Shown one piece after another: positions 17,701 through 25,442 of a DNA stretch of 64,000 nt (its first letter is position 1; each line of letters starts with the position of its first letter). A program made the translations under genes and the position numbers. This stretch comes from Agromyces intestinalis (GTDB lineage Bacteria > Actinomycetota > Actinomycetes > Actinomycetales > Microbacteriaceae), in contig NZ_CP043505.1 in the NCBI RefSeq assembly GCF_008365295.1, positions 1,240,001-1,304,000 of the forward strand, written 5' to 3'. The notes below the pieces were generated by a model that did no database searches, had not been told where the DNA came from, and saw only the letters and a list, made by a program, of their open reading frames with translations.

Positions 17701-20700
17701 CGCCGGATCGCGGTCGTTGCCGAGCGGCTGCACGGTGATCGGGGTGCCGGATCCGCGGGTGGTGCGCACGTAGTCGCTGAACGTGACCGGCGCCGCGTCG
17801 GAGAGCCCGGCGTCGAGCACCCCCACCCGTACGGTGGAGGTCTCCTCGGCACCCGACCCGTCGCGCACGGTGTACACGAACTCGAGTTGGCCGCCGACCA
17901 CGCCCGACTCCGGCGCGCGGTAGACGATGGCATCGCCCTCGGCCCCGATCGACGCGGTTCCCGCACCCGCAGCCGGCTGGCCGATGCCCGAGAGCACCAC
18001 GCGGTCGCCGTCGGGGTCGATGCCCGAGAGCGGCACGGGGATCTCGACGCTCTGCCCGCTCAGCACGCGCGCCGACAGCACGGGCGGGCGGGGCGGGCGG
18101 TTGGCGCCGGCCGGCAGCACGGTCACGGTCACCGCGGCGTGGTCGGTGCGCGTGGGGTCGGCTTCGAGGGCGACCGAGTACGTGAGCCGGTAGGTGCCGG
18201 GGACTTTGGGCGCCACGTACCGCAGCAGGTCGCCCGAGGCGAAGACCAGTTCGCCGTCGGTTCCGGAGCCGACGACGTCGTGCCCGACCAGCAGTCGTGC
18301 TCCGCGGGGGCTGACGTCGTTCGCGAGCACGGGGATGTCGGCGAGCTCGCCGGCACGCACGGTCACACTGTCGGGCAGGGCGATCGGAGCCTCGTCGCCG
18401 GCATCGGCGGCGAGGAAGACGTTCACGACGCCGACGACCGATGCGCCCGTGCCGTCGGTCACGGTGACTCGCGCACGCCCGAGCATGGCGTTCGCGCCGA
18501 CCGGCACCGATCCGCCCGCGATGGCGACCCGCAAGTGCGAGGCGCTGACGATGCCGACGCTGAGGTCGCCCGTGGAGCTCGACGCCTCGGACAGCAGCAG
18601 TACGCGCCCACTCGAGTTCTGCACGGCGCGCAGCACGTCGACCGTGGTGTCCTCGCCGGGTCGGACGAACGCCGAGATCGGAGCGATGCCGAGCGGAGCG
18701 CCCCGATCGACGACCGTCAACCGGATGGTCGCCGACTGCTCGGCCTGCGACACCGAGTCGACCACGGTGTAGGTCACCACGTGCTCGCCCGGTTCGGGCG
18801 CACCCAGTTCGATCTCGCCGGAGGCCGGGTTCGGGGTCACGATGAGGCCGGATGCCCCGGCCTTGGCGTCGACCGCGTCGAGCAGCCGGAACGCGCCCGA
18901 ACCGCCCGAGACGTGATCGGCGACCTCGACCGCGACCGTCTCGCCGGCACCCGCGGTCACGGCGACCGCCTCGGCCACGAGCGGCGACGCCGCAGAGACC
19001 ACGAGCTCGAGGGTCTTCTCGGAGGACGCGCCGTGCGCGTCGGTCACGGTCACCGTGATCGGGATGGATGCGTCGTCGGCGTTGGGATCGGTGTGCCGGA
19101 TCGCCACCCGGCCGTCGGCGCGCGGCACCACGGTGACGGGGGCGTCGGGCTGGACGGCGCGCGCGTCGGTGAGCACGACGGGGTCGCCCTCGGGGTCGAC
19201 CCACGCCTCGAGCACGGGCACGATCGCCGTGCCGCCGGGCAGCACCTGCGGCGAGGGCCACACCTGACGGCACTCGTCGACCCCACACCAGTCGGGTGGC
19301 GAGTTCTGGTCGTCGCCGATGACGGTGAGGGTCACGGTGACCGGCGCCGACACCGCCTGCCCGTCGGAGACCGCGTACTGGAACGTCGTGGTGCCCGACG
19401 TCGCCTGCACGTCGACGACGAGGGTCTGGCTGTTCGCGACGAGCGACACGGTGCCGAATCCGCCGTCGGCCGGCTGACCCAGCGATCCACGATCGATCGT
19501 GAGCACGTCGGAGCGGTTGGGGTCGTGGTCGTTCAGCAGCACGGGCAGCCGCACGAGCTGGCCCGCGCGCACACCGAACGCGTCGGCGACCGCGACCGGC
19601 GGCTTCTGCTCGGCGACATCGTCGACGACGAGCGAACCCTGCTGCTCGGCGTCGTCGTCGGCCTCCCACTGCCCGAGCGGCACGGCCCGGCCATCGGGCG
19701 CCGTCCACACGAGCCCGCTGGTCGTCTCGTTGAGCACGACGCGGTCGCCGTTGGAGCGCAGTTCGGGCACGATCGCGGGCACCGATTCGAGCGCGTCGTC
19801 GGGAACCGTCAGCGGCACCTCGCCGCGCGACGCCGACCAGAGCATCCCCGCGCGCTCGGCGATCCAGCCGGCGAACGCATCGTCGCCGACCCGCACGGGC
19901 GCGGCCGGCACGCCGGAGGTCTGCACGGTGCGCGTGACGGCGCCGGTCGCGAGGTCGATCTCGACGAGCCCCGAGCTGTCGGCGACGAGCGCCGACTCGC
20001 CCGCGATCGAACTCTGCTGGAGTCGCGCATCGCCCAGGACGTCGACGTCGATCGGCTCGTCGAGCCCCTCGACCCACGCGCGCCCCTCGGCGGCCTCGAC
20101 GAGAACCCATCGCCCGCCGACCATCGCGAGCTGCAGCCCCGCCTCGGTGCCGGGAGCGTCGGCGAGCTCGACCGGATCGGCGACGAACTCGAGGGTGTCG
20201 GCGTCGAACGCCCGCACGGCGCCCTCGGCGGCCGAGTACGCGACGAGGCGGCCCGACGCGTCGATGCCGACGGCGTCGGCCGAGTAGACGACCGCCGCCT
20301 CGCCGCCCTCCTCGCGCGCCTCGGCAGCGAACGGGTCGACCGCGGCGACGTCGGCCGAGTCGAGCGACCCGACCGAGACGCGCCCCGAATCGCTGCGGTA
20401 CACGAGATGCCGGCCGGCCGAAACGACCTCGCGCGTGCCCTCGGGAGTCGGGTCGGGCACGGCCACGACGCCGCCGGCCGGGTCGGCTTCGGCGGCGGGC
20501 TCGGCGACCGCCCGGGCGTCGACGAGGTCGGCGGGGGACGCGGCGTCGATCGACCAGCGCTCGCGGAACCCGCCGCTGAACACCACGCCGTCGGCGCCCG
20601 ACTGGGCGACGCCGCTGGGGTCGTCGACGGTGCGCACCGTGTCGAGCTCGGCGAGGTCGGTGTTGACGCGCGCGTACTTGCCGTCGTCGCGTGTCACCCA

Positions 20701-20850
20701 CACCGAGGATTCGAGCCGCGGCACCTCTTGCGCCTGGTAACCGGCCGAGGTGATGGCGAATCCGGCGACGGTGCCGACGACCGCGACCGCGGCGACGAGG
20801 GCCGCGATCGCCCCGCGCCGCGGCCCGCGGCGCTCGGTACCCGCGGCCAT
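14791..20850 (-). CDS. Giant surface protein with beta-propeller-like head, Ig/cadherin-like repeats and FN3-like C-terminal part
   Basis: A 2019-residue protein. A basic N-terminus and one signal-anchor helix (about 14-37) put the rest outside the cell. Residues ~40-400 are repeats of short acidic strands that look like a beta-propeller. A long series of Ig/cadherin-like modules follows, recognisable by repeated VLLNDHDPN, DPEGDPV and GIDPDGDRV calcium-type turns and closing VTVTV strands. The last ~500 residues include FN3-like modules. The protein ends in a Pro/Glu/Thr/Gly tail (EPEPEPTDPP, GGGTGTGG) with no LPXTG sorting signal. It shares a base with the kinase stop (TGATG). It is probably the exported product that the MoxR/DUF58 machinery handles (inference). 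Confidence 0.8.
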   Translation of the reverse strand: MAAGTERRGPRRGAIAALVAAVAVVGTVAGFAITSAGYQAQEVPRLESSVWVTRDDGKYARVNTDLAELDTVRTVDDPSGVAQSGADGVVFSGGFRERWSIDAASPADLVDARAVAEPAAEADPAGGVVAVPDPTPEGTREVVSAGRHLVYRSDSGRVSVGSLDSADVAAVDPFAAEAREEGGEAAVVYSADAVGIDASGRLVAYSAAEGAVRAFDADTLEFVADPVELADAPGTEAGLQLAMVGGRWVLVEAAEGRAWVEGLDEPIDVDVLGDARLQQSSIAGESALVADSSGLVEIDLATGAVTRTVQTSGVPAAPVRVGDDAFAGWIAERAGMLWSASRGEVPLTVPDDALESVPAIVPELRSNGDRVVLNETTSGLVWTAPDGRAVPLGQWEADDDAEQQGSLVVDDVAEQKPPVAVADAFGVRAGQLVRLPVLLNDHDPNRSDVLTIDRGSLGQPADGGFGTVSLVANSQTLVVDVQATSGTTTFQYAVSDGQAVSAPVTVTLTVIGDDQNSPPDWCGVDECRQVWPSPQVLPGGTAIVPVLEAWVDPEGDPVVLTDARAVQPDAPVTVVPRADGRVAIRHTDPNADDASIPITVTVTDAHGASSEKTLELVVSAASPLVAEAVAVTAGAGETVAVEVADHVSGGSGAFRLLDAVDAKAGASGLIVTPNPASGEIELGAPEPGEHVVTYTVVDSVSQAEQSATIRLTVVDRGAPLGIAPISAFVRPGEDTTVDVLRAVQNSSGRVLLLSEASSSTGDLSVGIVSASHLRVAIAGGSVPVGANAMLGRARVTVTDGTGASVVGVVNVFLAADAGDEAPIALPDSVTVRAGELADIPVLANDVSPRGARLLVGHDVVGSGTDGELVFASGDLLRYVAPKVPGTYRLTYSVALEADPTRTDHAAVTVTVLPAGANRPPRPPVLSARVLSGQSVEIPVPLSGIDPDGDRVVLSGIGQPAAGAGTASIGAEGDAIVYRAPESGVVGGQLEFVYTVRDGSGAEETSTVRVGVLDAGLSDAAPVTFSDYVRTTRGSGTPITVQPLGNDRDPALGSLELIDVVPNAPTGSSEYDRLAALIDPATSFGEGRVVLRAGDVVGTNSYLYTARASSTSSTAQGLIVLGVGESAAVDHPVVSDTVVTARNRADFERGGLDVVTGKVAWPNGDLQSLEVELWGSAAARYDVDGWRVSGELPARGDLVPFRVTSRDDDAIEAYGILRIPGFDDLPVQLRADLDPVDVGEEKTAAFDVRELLDLPASDQVQLGDGPFTVQRANSSCTVAGGNRAQYQAGREAPWTDTCLIPVRLEGQQRWSSIAVPIEIEPKNPQAQLSAISRTVVPGATETVALYDAMTSWEGGREGDRAALDYRVSYSGASFVQQGAGDQVTFEARADAVPGTRETATVSVSAFGGLSATITLVVGAAPPDAPRGASFTKECTVSDGSCSIPVTGVGGEYDPFAGKPGAGLHLVSIGVSGGGVRCDAASVSVVGDAVVATFPSGKTAFGGTCTVPYTVRDAQNRTGQGTLTIDVLGYPQAPQTISTVGYTGSSVTLEIPLGEAAKAHPPVTGVTIQRDGRAQDASCSAELAGVWRCTVAGLENGQRSHYTARAVNSVGESVETSAVESWAYRAPEIVDLSSRPIFDEGTSRDRAIVELTVRSSADSQGFRIVELNRPLERQGDVSTYRLELSPGNQMLTLVPSSRFQPPIAGSVDGSSRSIAVEAAGAPKLRSDIGAGAKSDTSVEVTGGEVDPNGSSKPIEARYIAWRGGGEPQCAVSSSGGGLTVSGGSGAVVSETSVISGLESYQEYRVKACASNGFGVVVSNTVSVDVVVTPPKPGGTTTYSVKTTPEQSGSQYFYGIARAPDIQVPSNYNQRQFKIYGDWTDSFQLDPEQAPSQVQVRGCWRWGIRCSDAATATPETAPTTVVVTFADRCPAEAAADLVAISRAARDSATVNWVTAEDGKSAVYTVAFTGAYASLQSIERTVALCPPEPEPEPEPEPTDPPTEPTAPPTTEPTDPGGGTGTGG

Positions 20851-21977
20851 CAGATGAGCCCGGTGAGTTCGAGGACGACCACCGCGAGACCCACCACGAC
20901 CACGCCCACGCCGGCGCCGACGAGCCCGGCCGTCATCGACCGCTTCGGCGCCACGGCCGCCACCGGCAGGCCGTCACGGTCGACGCCTGCGGCGAGGCGC
21001 TTCGCCGCGCGCTGCGCACGTCGCGAGTTCGGTGCCACCGTGGTGATCACGGGCCCCCGCACCGAGGCGTCGGAGAACCGCACCGGCGCGGCGCCGGCCC
21101 ATTCGGGCGCGGCGACCTCGAACGCGGTGACGGGCAGACCGAGGCGGTACTGCGCGTCGCGCAGCAGGTCGGCGAACGCCGCCATCGACGCGGGGCGGCG
21201 GGCCGGCTCGCGCGTCATCGCCGTCGCGAGCACCCGGTCGAGTTCGGCCGGTGTTCCCGGCACGGGGATCTGCGGGTAGTTCGCCCGGGCGATGCGCTTC
21301 ATGAGCTGCTCGCTCGTGTTGCGGGCGCGGTCGTCGACCTCGAACGGGCTTCGGCCGGCCGCGAGCGTGTACAGCGTCGCCGCGAGGCTCCAGATCTCGC
21401 TCGCGACGGTGCCCGATACCTCTTCGCGCAGCACCTCGGGCGCGCTCCACGGCACGGACATCGCGAACACCTCGCTCTCGTCGTCGCCGTGCGCGGCCGC
21501 GGCGATGCCGAAGTCGGCCAGCACGGGAGCGCCGTAGGCGTTGATGAGCACGTTCGACGGCTTGATGTCGCGGTGCAGCAGCCCCGCCCGGTGCGCGGTC
21601 TCGAGCGCACCGGCGAGTCGCACGCCGACATCGAGCACCTCGGCGACGGGCAGCGGGGCGCGCTTGTAGCGGGCCGCCATCGTCTCGGGGCAGAACTCCA
21701 TCGCGAGGTAGGGCCGGCCGTCGGACGAGATCGAGGCCTGGTGGATGGTGACGATCGCCGGATGCGTCGAGAGCCGTGCCATGACGTCGGCCTCGGCGTT
21801 GAAGCTGCGCCGCACCTCGGGGTCGATCGCGTCGGCGCGCAGCACCTTGACCGCGGTCACCCGACGCGGCATGTCCTGTTCGTAGAGGAAGACGTCGGCG
21901 AACCCGCCGGAACCGAGCGGGCGGACGTAGGTGTAGCCCGCGATGACCGGAGGCGTCGCCGTGCGCCGTGGTGCCAC
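20850..21977 (-). CDS. Membrane-anchored Ser/Thr protein kinase (PknB-like, no PASTA domains)
   Basis: A 375-residue Hanks-type kinase. The kinase motifs are complete: P-loop LGSGGFADVF, the Lys in TAVKVLRA, catalytic loop LHRDIKPSNV, DFGIAAAA and SAPEVL. The catalytic domain spans about residues 12-270. A basic juxtamembrane region (RRAQRAAKRLAAG) leads to a single helix that ends the protein (about 347-372), so there is no extracellular sensor. Sensing may be done by the giant extracellular protein encoded next, whose start shares a base with this stop. It starts with GTG 21977 behind GGGAGG. Confidence 0.92.
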   Translation of the reverse strand: MAPRRTATPPVIAGYTYVRPLGSGGFADVFLYEQDMPRRVTAVKVLRADAIDPEVRRSFNAEADVMARLSTHPAIVTIHQASISSDGRPYLAMEFCPETMAARYKRAPLPVAEVLDVGVRLAGALETAHRAGLLHRDIKPSNVLINAYGAPVLADFGIAAAAHGDDESEVFAMSVPWSAPEVLREEVSGTVASEIWSLAATLYTLAAGRSPFEVDDRARNTSEQLMKRIARANYPQIPVPGTPAELDRVLATAMTREPARRPASMAAFADLLRDAQYRLGLPVTAFEVAAPEWAGAAPVRFSDASVRGPVITTVAPNSRRAQRAAKRLAAGVDRDGLPVAAVAPKRSMTAGLVGAGVGVVVVGLAVVVLELTGLI

Positions 21978-21995
21978 CTTCGAGTCCCTCCCGTG

Positions 21996-22928
21996 TCAGC
22001 CCGGGCTGACCGACCCGAATTGCTCCTCCGAACGCGTCGCCCCCGCCTCCCCCACGGTCACGAGGTACGACTCGCCGAGGTCGAGGATATCACCCGGCGA
22101 AAGCGCAACCTGAGCGTTGTGGATGAGCAGGTGAGGCGCCCTGCCCGGGGCACGCACGAGGGTTCCGTTCGTCGACGCGAGGTCGATCGCGACCGGCACG
22201 CCGTCGACGACGAGCACCTGCAGGTGGCGCCCCGAGATCTCGCGGCGGGGCGACGGCGTCACCACGTGCACGCCGCTCTCGCCCGGCACGGCCGACGGGC
22301 GGCGACCGAACACGACCGGAGGGCGCACCTCGCCGCCGTCGGGAAGGCGCACGATCCAGTCGGTGAGCGCCTCGCCCGAGGCATCCGGCCCGATCGCGGC
22401 TGCGACCACCTCGGCGACCGCAGCGGGCATCGGCAGCTCGATCGGCCGGGTCGCCGGGTCGCGCCGCGTCGGCGCGGGACGCCGTACCTGCGCCATCGCG
22501 ATCTCGGACGTGCGCACCACGCCGCGATGCATCGGAAGCCGCGCGCCCGCCCGGGCCGAAGCGCCGATCGCGAGCCGCAGCGCGTCGATGCCCGACGCCT
22601 CGCCGAGCACCCATGCCCCGCCCTCCGGCCCCGAGAACCGGGTCGACGCCACACCGTCCATCGCCACGTCGACCGCGCCGCGGACCGCGACGTGCACCCG
22701 ACGCGCCTGTTCGTCGGCGACCTCGACGATGCCGCAGTCGCGCGGACCGCCCTCGAGGGCGAGCAGGTCGAGCACATCGGCGAGCTCTGCGTCTTCGCCC
22801 TCGAGCAGCGCGTACAGCTCGCCCGCGAACTCGGCGCCGCTGTCTCGGCCGAGCAGGGTGACGAAGCGCTCGGTCACGATCGCGAACCCGGGCGCGGAGC
22901 CGTCGGGCGCGGGGGCGTACTCGAACAC
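21996..22928 (-). CDS. FHA domain protein, first gene of the kinase cluster
   Basis: A 310-residue soluble protein. The N-terminal ~190 residues (FEYAPAPDG, FAIVTERFVTLLGRD, two short acidic segments) match no domain I recognise. The C-terminal FHA domain has VFGRRPS, REISGRHLQVLV and ASTNGTLV, the Arg/Ser/Asn set that contacts phosphothreonine. GTG 22928 was chosen because a TACAGT box lies exactly 6 bases upstream; frame-compatible codons further up would run into the acetyltransferase gene. It precedes the kinase by 18 bases. Confidence 0.82.
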   Translation of the reverse strand: MFEYAPAPDGSAPGFAIVTERFVTLLGRDSGAEFAGELYALLEGEDAELADVLDLLALEGGPRDCGIVEVADEQARRVHVAVRGAVDVAMDGVASTRFSGPEGGAWVLGEASGIDALRLAIGASARAGARLPMHRGVVRTSEIAMAQVRRPAPTRRDPATRPIELPMPAAVAEVVAAAIGPDASGEALTDWIVRLPDGGEVRPPVVFGRRPSAVPGESGVHVVTPSPRREISGRHLQVLVVDGVPVAIDLASTNGTLVRAPGRAPHLLIHNAQVALSPGDILDLGESYLVTVGEAGATRSEEQFGSVSPG

Positions 22929-22934
22929 ATCTCG

Positions 22935-22940
22935 ACTGTA
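22935..22940 (-). promoter_or_regulatory. Leaderless-type -10 box of the kinase cluster
   Basis: On the minus strand TACAGT stands 6 bases before GTG 22928. If used, it makes the FHA gene the first gene of the nine-gene transcript and separates it from the upstream acetyltransferase. Confidence 0.5.
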
Positions 22941-22951
22941 CCCGAGCGGGG

Positions 22952-23512
22952 TCAGCTCGCGACGGCGACGAGCGCGAGACGCCGCTCGTAGACGAAGTCG
23001 TTCTCCCAGCGGTCGCCGACGAGGAACCGCTTCACGCCCACCCGCTCGAACCCGTGCTTGCGGTAGAACCGCTGGGCGCGCTCGTTCTCTTGGTTGACGC
23101 CGAGCCAGACGCCCGCGGGGCGCTCGGCGAGGTCGGCGAGCGCAGCCAGCGACGCGGTCATGAGCTCGGATGCCGCGCCCGACCCGTGCGCACGGGGCAG
23201 CGTGTAGCACTTGGACAGCTCGACCGTCGGTCGCAGGCTGATCGCCGCGGCGACGTCGCGGTCGCGCGGCTCGCCGAAGATGAGCATGGTGTACCCGAGC
23301 GCGCCGTCGGCGTCCTCGGCGATGAACAGCAGTCGCGCGGGGTCGGCGAGGTAGTCGGCGAACCGCTCACGGGTCAAATGGGCGGCGATGAAGGCCTGCT
23401 TCGCAGCATCCGTCGTCGACGGCGGGCAGGCCAGCGGAAAGGTGATGGCCGCGACCGCGGCGAGCGCGTCCGCATCGTGGGGCGTCGCCCGACGCACCTG
23501 GACTCCGGTCAT
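22952..23512 (-). CDS. GNAT family N-acetyltransferase
   Basis: A 186-residue acetyl-CoA-dependent acetyltransferase. The CoA-binding motif A region reads YTLPRAHGSGAASELM, with a pyrophosphate loop of the R-x-x-G-x-G/A type. The C-terminal half has WLGVNQENERAQRFYRKHGF, typical of small-molecule GNATs. The substrate is unknown. Its stop is 23 bases before the start of the FHA gene, so it could feed transcription into the kinase cluster even though that cluster has its own -10-like box. A TAGGCT box 6 bases before ATG 23512 suggests leaderless transcription. Confidence 0.85.
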   Translation of the reverse strand: MTGVQVRRATPHDADALAAVAAITFPLACPPSTTDAAKQAFIAAHLTRERFADYLADPARLLFIAEDADGALGYTMLIFGEPRDRDVAAAISLRPTVELSKCYTLPRAHGSGAASELMTASLAALADLAERPAGVWLGVNQENERAQRFYRKHGFERVGVKRFLVGDRWENDFVYERRLALVAVAS

Positions 23513-23518
23513 CCCGTC

Positions 23519-23524
23519 AGCCTA
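23519..23524 (-). promoter_or_regulatory. Leaderless-type -10 box of the acetyltransferase
   Basis: TAGGCT on the minus strand, 6 bases before ATG 23512. Confidence 0.4.
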
Positions 23525-23563
23525 ATCCTGTCGTGCGGGCGGTCTGCCGTGCTCCGACGCAGA

Positions 23564-23602
23564 CGGATGCCTCGCCCGGGGTCGGCCCGGGCGAGGCATC
23601 CG
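23564..23602. terminator. Perfect 17-bp hairpin after malate synthase, built from an inverted pair of the CGGATGCCTCG word
   Basis: CGGATGCCTCGCCCGGG (23564-23580) is perfectly mirrored at 23586-23602 around a 5-base loop, 12 bases beyond the malate synthase stop. The outer 11 bases of each arm are the word scattered through the window. There is no T-run, which is usual for actinobacterial terminators. Confidence 0.85.
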
Positions 23603-23614
23603 CCGTGATCGACC

Positions 23615-25312
23615 TCAGAGGAACCTGGCGTACGCCCCCAGCGTCAGGAACGTCGGGAACTCGGGCTCGAGCGCGACCGAGCGGAACACCTGGATCGCGT
23701 CGTCGAATCGGTCGCCGTCGAACCGCGGCAGCGCGCGCACCGCCTCGCCCATCGCCCCCACGATGAACGTCTGGTCGATGCGGACGCCCTCGGCCGTCAC
23801 CGTGTTCTCGTGCAGCCACTGCCAGATCTGCGAGCGCGAGATCTCCGCGGTCGCGGCATCCTCCATGAGGTTGTCGATGGCGGCGGCCCCCACGCCGCGC
23901 AGCCACGACTCGAGGTAGCGGATCGCGATCGAGATGTTGTCGACGACGCCCGCCTCGGTGACCTGACCGCCCGCGGACGGGATGTCGAGCAGGTCGGCGG
24001 CCGTCACGCTCACGTCGTCGCGCAGGCGGTCGACCTGGTTCGGCCGATCGCCGAGCACTGCGTCGAATTCGGCGCGCGCCGTCGCGATCAGATCGGGGTG
24101 CGCCACCCACGTGCCGTCGAAGCCGTCGGATGCCTCGCGGCGTTTGTCGGCCGAGACGGCCTGCAGGGCGCGCTCGGTGACCTCGGAGTCGCGGCGGTTC
24201 GGGATGAACGCGCTCATGCCGCCGATCGCGTGCGCACCCCGCTTGTGGCAGGTCGCGACGAGCAGTTCGGTGTAGGCGCGCATGAACGGCACCGTCATCG
24301 TGATCTGCTTGCGGTCGGGCAGCGTCCAGCGCCGGCCCCGGCTGCGGAACGTCTTCACGATCGAGAAGATGTAGTCCCAGCGGCCGGCGTTCAGGCCAGC
24401 GCAGTGGTCGCGCAGCTCGAAGAGGATCTCCTCCATCTCGAACGCGGCCTGGATCGTCTCGATGAGCACGGTCGCGCGGATCGTGCCGTGCGGGATGCCG
24501 AGCCGATCCTGCGCGTAGACGAAGATGTCGTTCCACAGCTTCGCCTCGCGGTGCGACTCGAGCTTCGGCAGGTAGAAGTAGGGCCCCCGGCCGAGCTCGA
24601 TGAGCTTCTTCGCGTTGTGGAAGAAGTACAGCCCGAAGTCGACCAACGACCCCGACGCCTGCATGTCGCGGCCGGCGCGGTCGTGGAAGCGGATGTGCTT
24701 CTCGGTGAGGTGCCATCCGCGCGGACGCATCACGATCGTGGGCGTCTCGCGGATGTCGCGGGCCACGCGGTACTGCTTGCCCTCGGGGCTCGTGTACTCG
24801 AGGTCGCCGCGCAGCGCGTCGAACAGGCTGAGCTGCCCCTCGATCACGTTCCGCCAGGTGGGGCTCGTGGCATCCTCCTGGTCGGCGAGCCAGACCTTCG
24901 CGTCGCTGTTCAGCGCGTTGATGGCCATCTTGCGGTCGGTGGGGCCGGTGATCTCGACGCGGCGGTCCTCGAGGCCCGGGCCGGGGCCGGCGACGCGCCA
25001 CGACGGGTCGCGGCGGATCTGCTCGGTCTCGGGGAGGAACTTCGGGTCGCGGCCGTTCGCGGCGTCCACCCGGTTCTGCAGGCGCGCGGCGAGCAGATCG
25101 TGCCGGGTGTGGGCGAAGCGGTCGTGGAGTTCGGCGAGGAACTCCAGTGCGCCCGGTGTGAGGATCTCGTCGTACCGCTCGCCGGCGGCGCCGGTGACCT
25201 CGATCCGCGGTGCGACGGTCGCGAAGCTGCCGGTCGTCGGCGCGCCCGTGCGCGGGCTGCGGCGCGCCGCCTGCGGCGGAGCATCCGTTCGTTCGATGGT
25301 GAGCGTATTCAT
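23615..25312 (-). CDS. aceB: Malate synthase A
   Basis: A 565-residue enzyme of the glyoxylate shunt that condenses glyoxylate with acetyl-CoA to malate in the cytosol. Length and landmarks fit the A isoform: NSDAKVWLADQEDATSPTW, IVMRPRGWHLTEKH with the catalytic-region Arg, ATVLIETIQAAFEMEEIL, and GTWVAHPDLI followed by the C-terminal helical domain with its conserved Asp region. ATG 25312 is preceded by AAGGAGACGAG. It lies downstream of isocitrate lyase on the same strand, separated by a 130-base region with strong hairpins. Confidence 0.95.
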   Translation of the reverse strand: MNTLTIERTDAPPQAARRSPRTGAPTTGSFATVAPRIEVTGAAGERYDEILTPGALEFLAELHDRFAHTRHDLLAARLQNRVDAANGRDPKFLPETEQIRRDPSWRVAGPGPGLEDRRVEITGPTDRKMAINALNSDAKVWLADQEDATSPTWRNVIEGQLSLFDALRGDLEYTSPEGKQYRVARDIRETPTIVMRPRGWHLTEKHIRFHDRAGRDMQASGSLVDFGLYFFHNAKKLIELGRGPYFYLPKLESHREAKLWNDIFVYAQDRLGIPHGTIRATVLIETIQAAFEMEEILFELRDHCAGLNAGRWDYIFSIVKTFRSRGRRWTLPDRKQITMTVPFMRAYTELLVATCHKRGAHAIGGMSAFIPNRRDSEVTERALQAVSADKRREASDGFDGTWVAHPDLIATARAEFDAVLGDRPNQVDRLRDDVSVTAADLLDIPSAGGQVTEAGVVDNISIAIRYLESWLRGVGAAAIDNLMEDAATAEISRSQIWQWLHENTVTAEGVRIDQTFIVGAMGEAVRALPRFDGDRFDDAIQVFRSVALEPEFPTFLTLGAYARFL

Positions 25313-25330
25313 GGTCTCGTCTCCTTGAAT

Positions 25331-25419
25331 GCTTTTCTCAGGAGGAATCGCGTCGATCGTCGCGCGACGCGGCGATTCCTCCTGAAAAGCGACCGTTTCG
25401 GGCGGTTCCTCCTGAAAAG
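25331..25419. promoter_or_regulatory. Repeat/hairpin element between aceA and aceB
   Basis: GCTTTTCTCAGGAGGAATCGC (split: GCTTTTCTCAGG + AGGAATCGC, 25331-25351) is mirrored by GCGATTCCTCCTGAAAAGC (25372-25390). A third, direct copy, GGCGGTTCCTCCTGAAAAG, follows at 25401-25419. In the aceA-to-aceB transcript this gives two AGGAGG-containing repeats and a strong stem just before the aceB ribosome-binding site. It could be a terminator for aceA, an attenuator, or a repeated regulator site. Confidence 0.6.
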
Positions 25420-25442
25420 AGTTCAGGGGCGAACCGCTCGGG

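Noticed and set aside
17461-21279. A 1272-codon open frame antisense to the giant surface protein
   Set aside because: It is a GC-driven shadow. Its translation is Arg/Gly/Asp/Val-rich without domain signatures, while the minus strand has a continuous protein with clear Ig-like modules.
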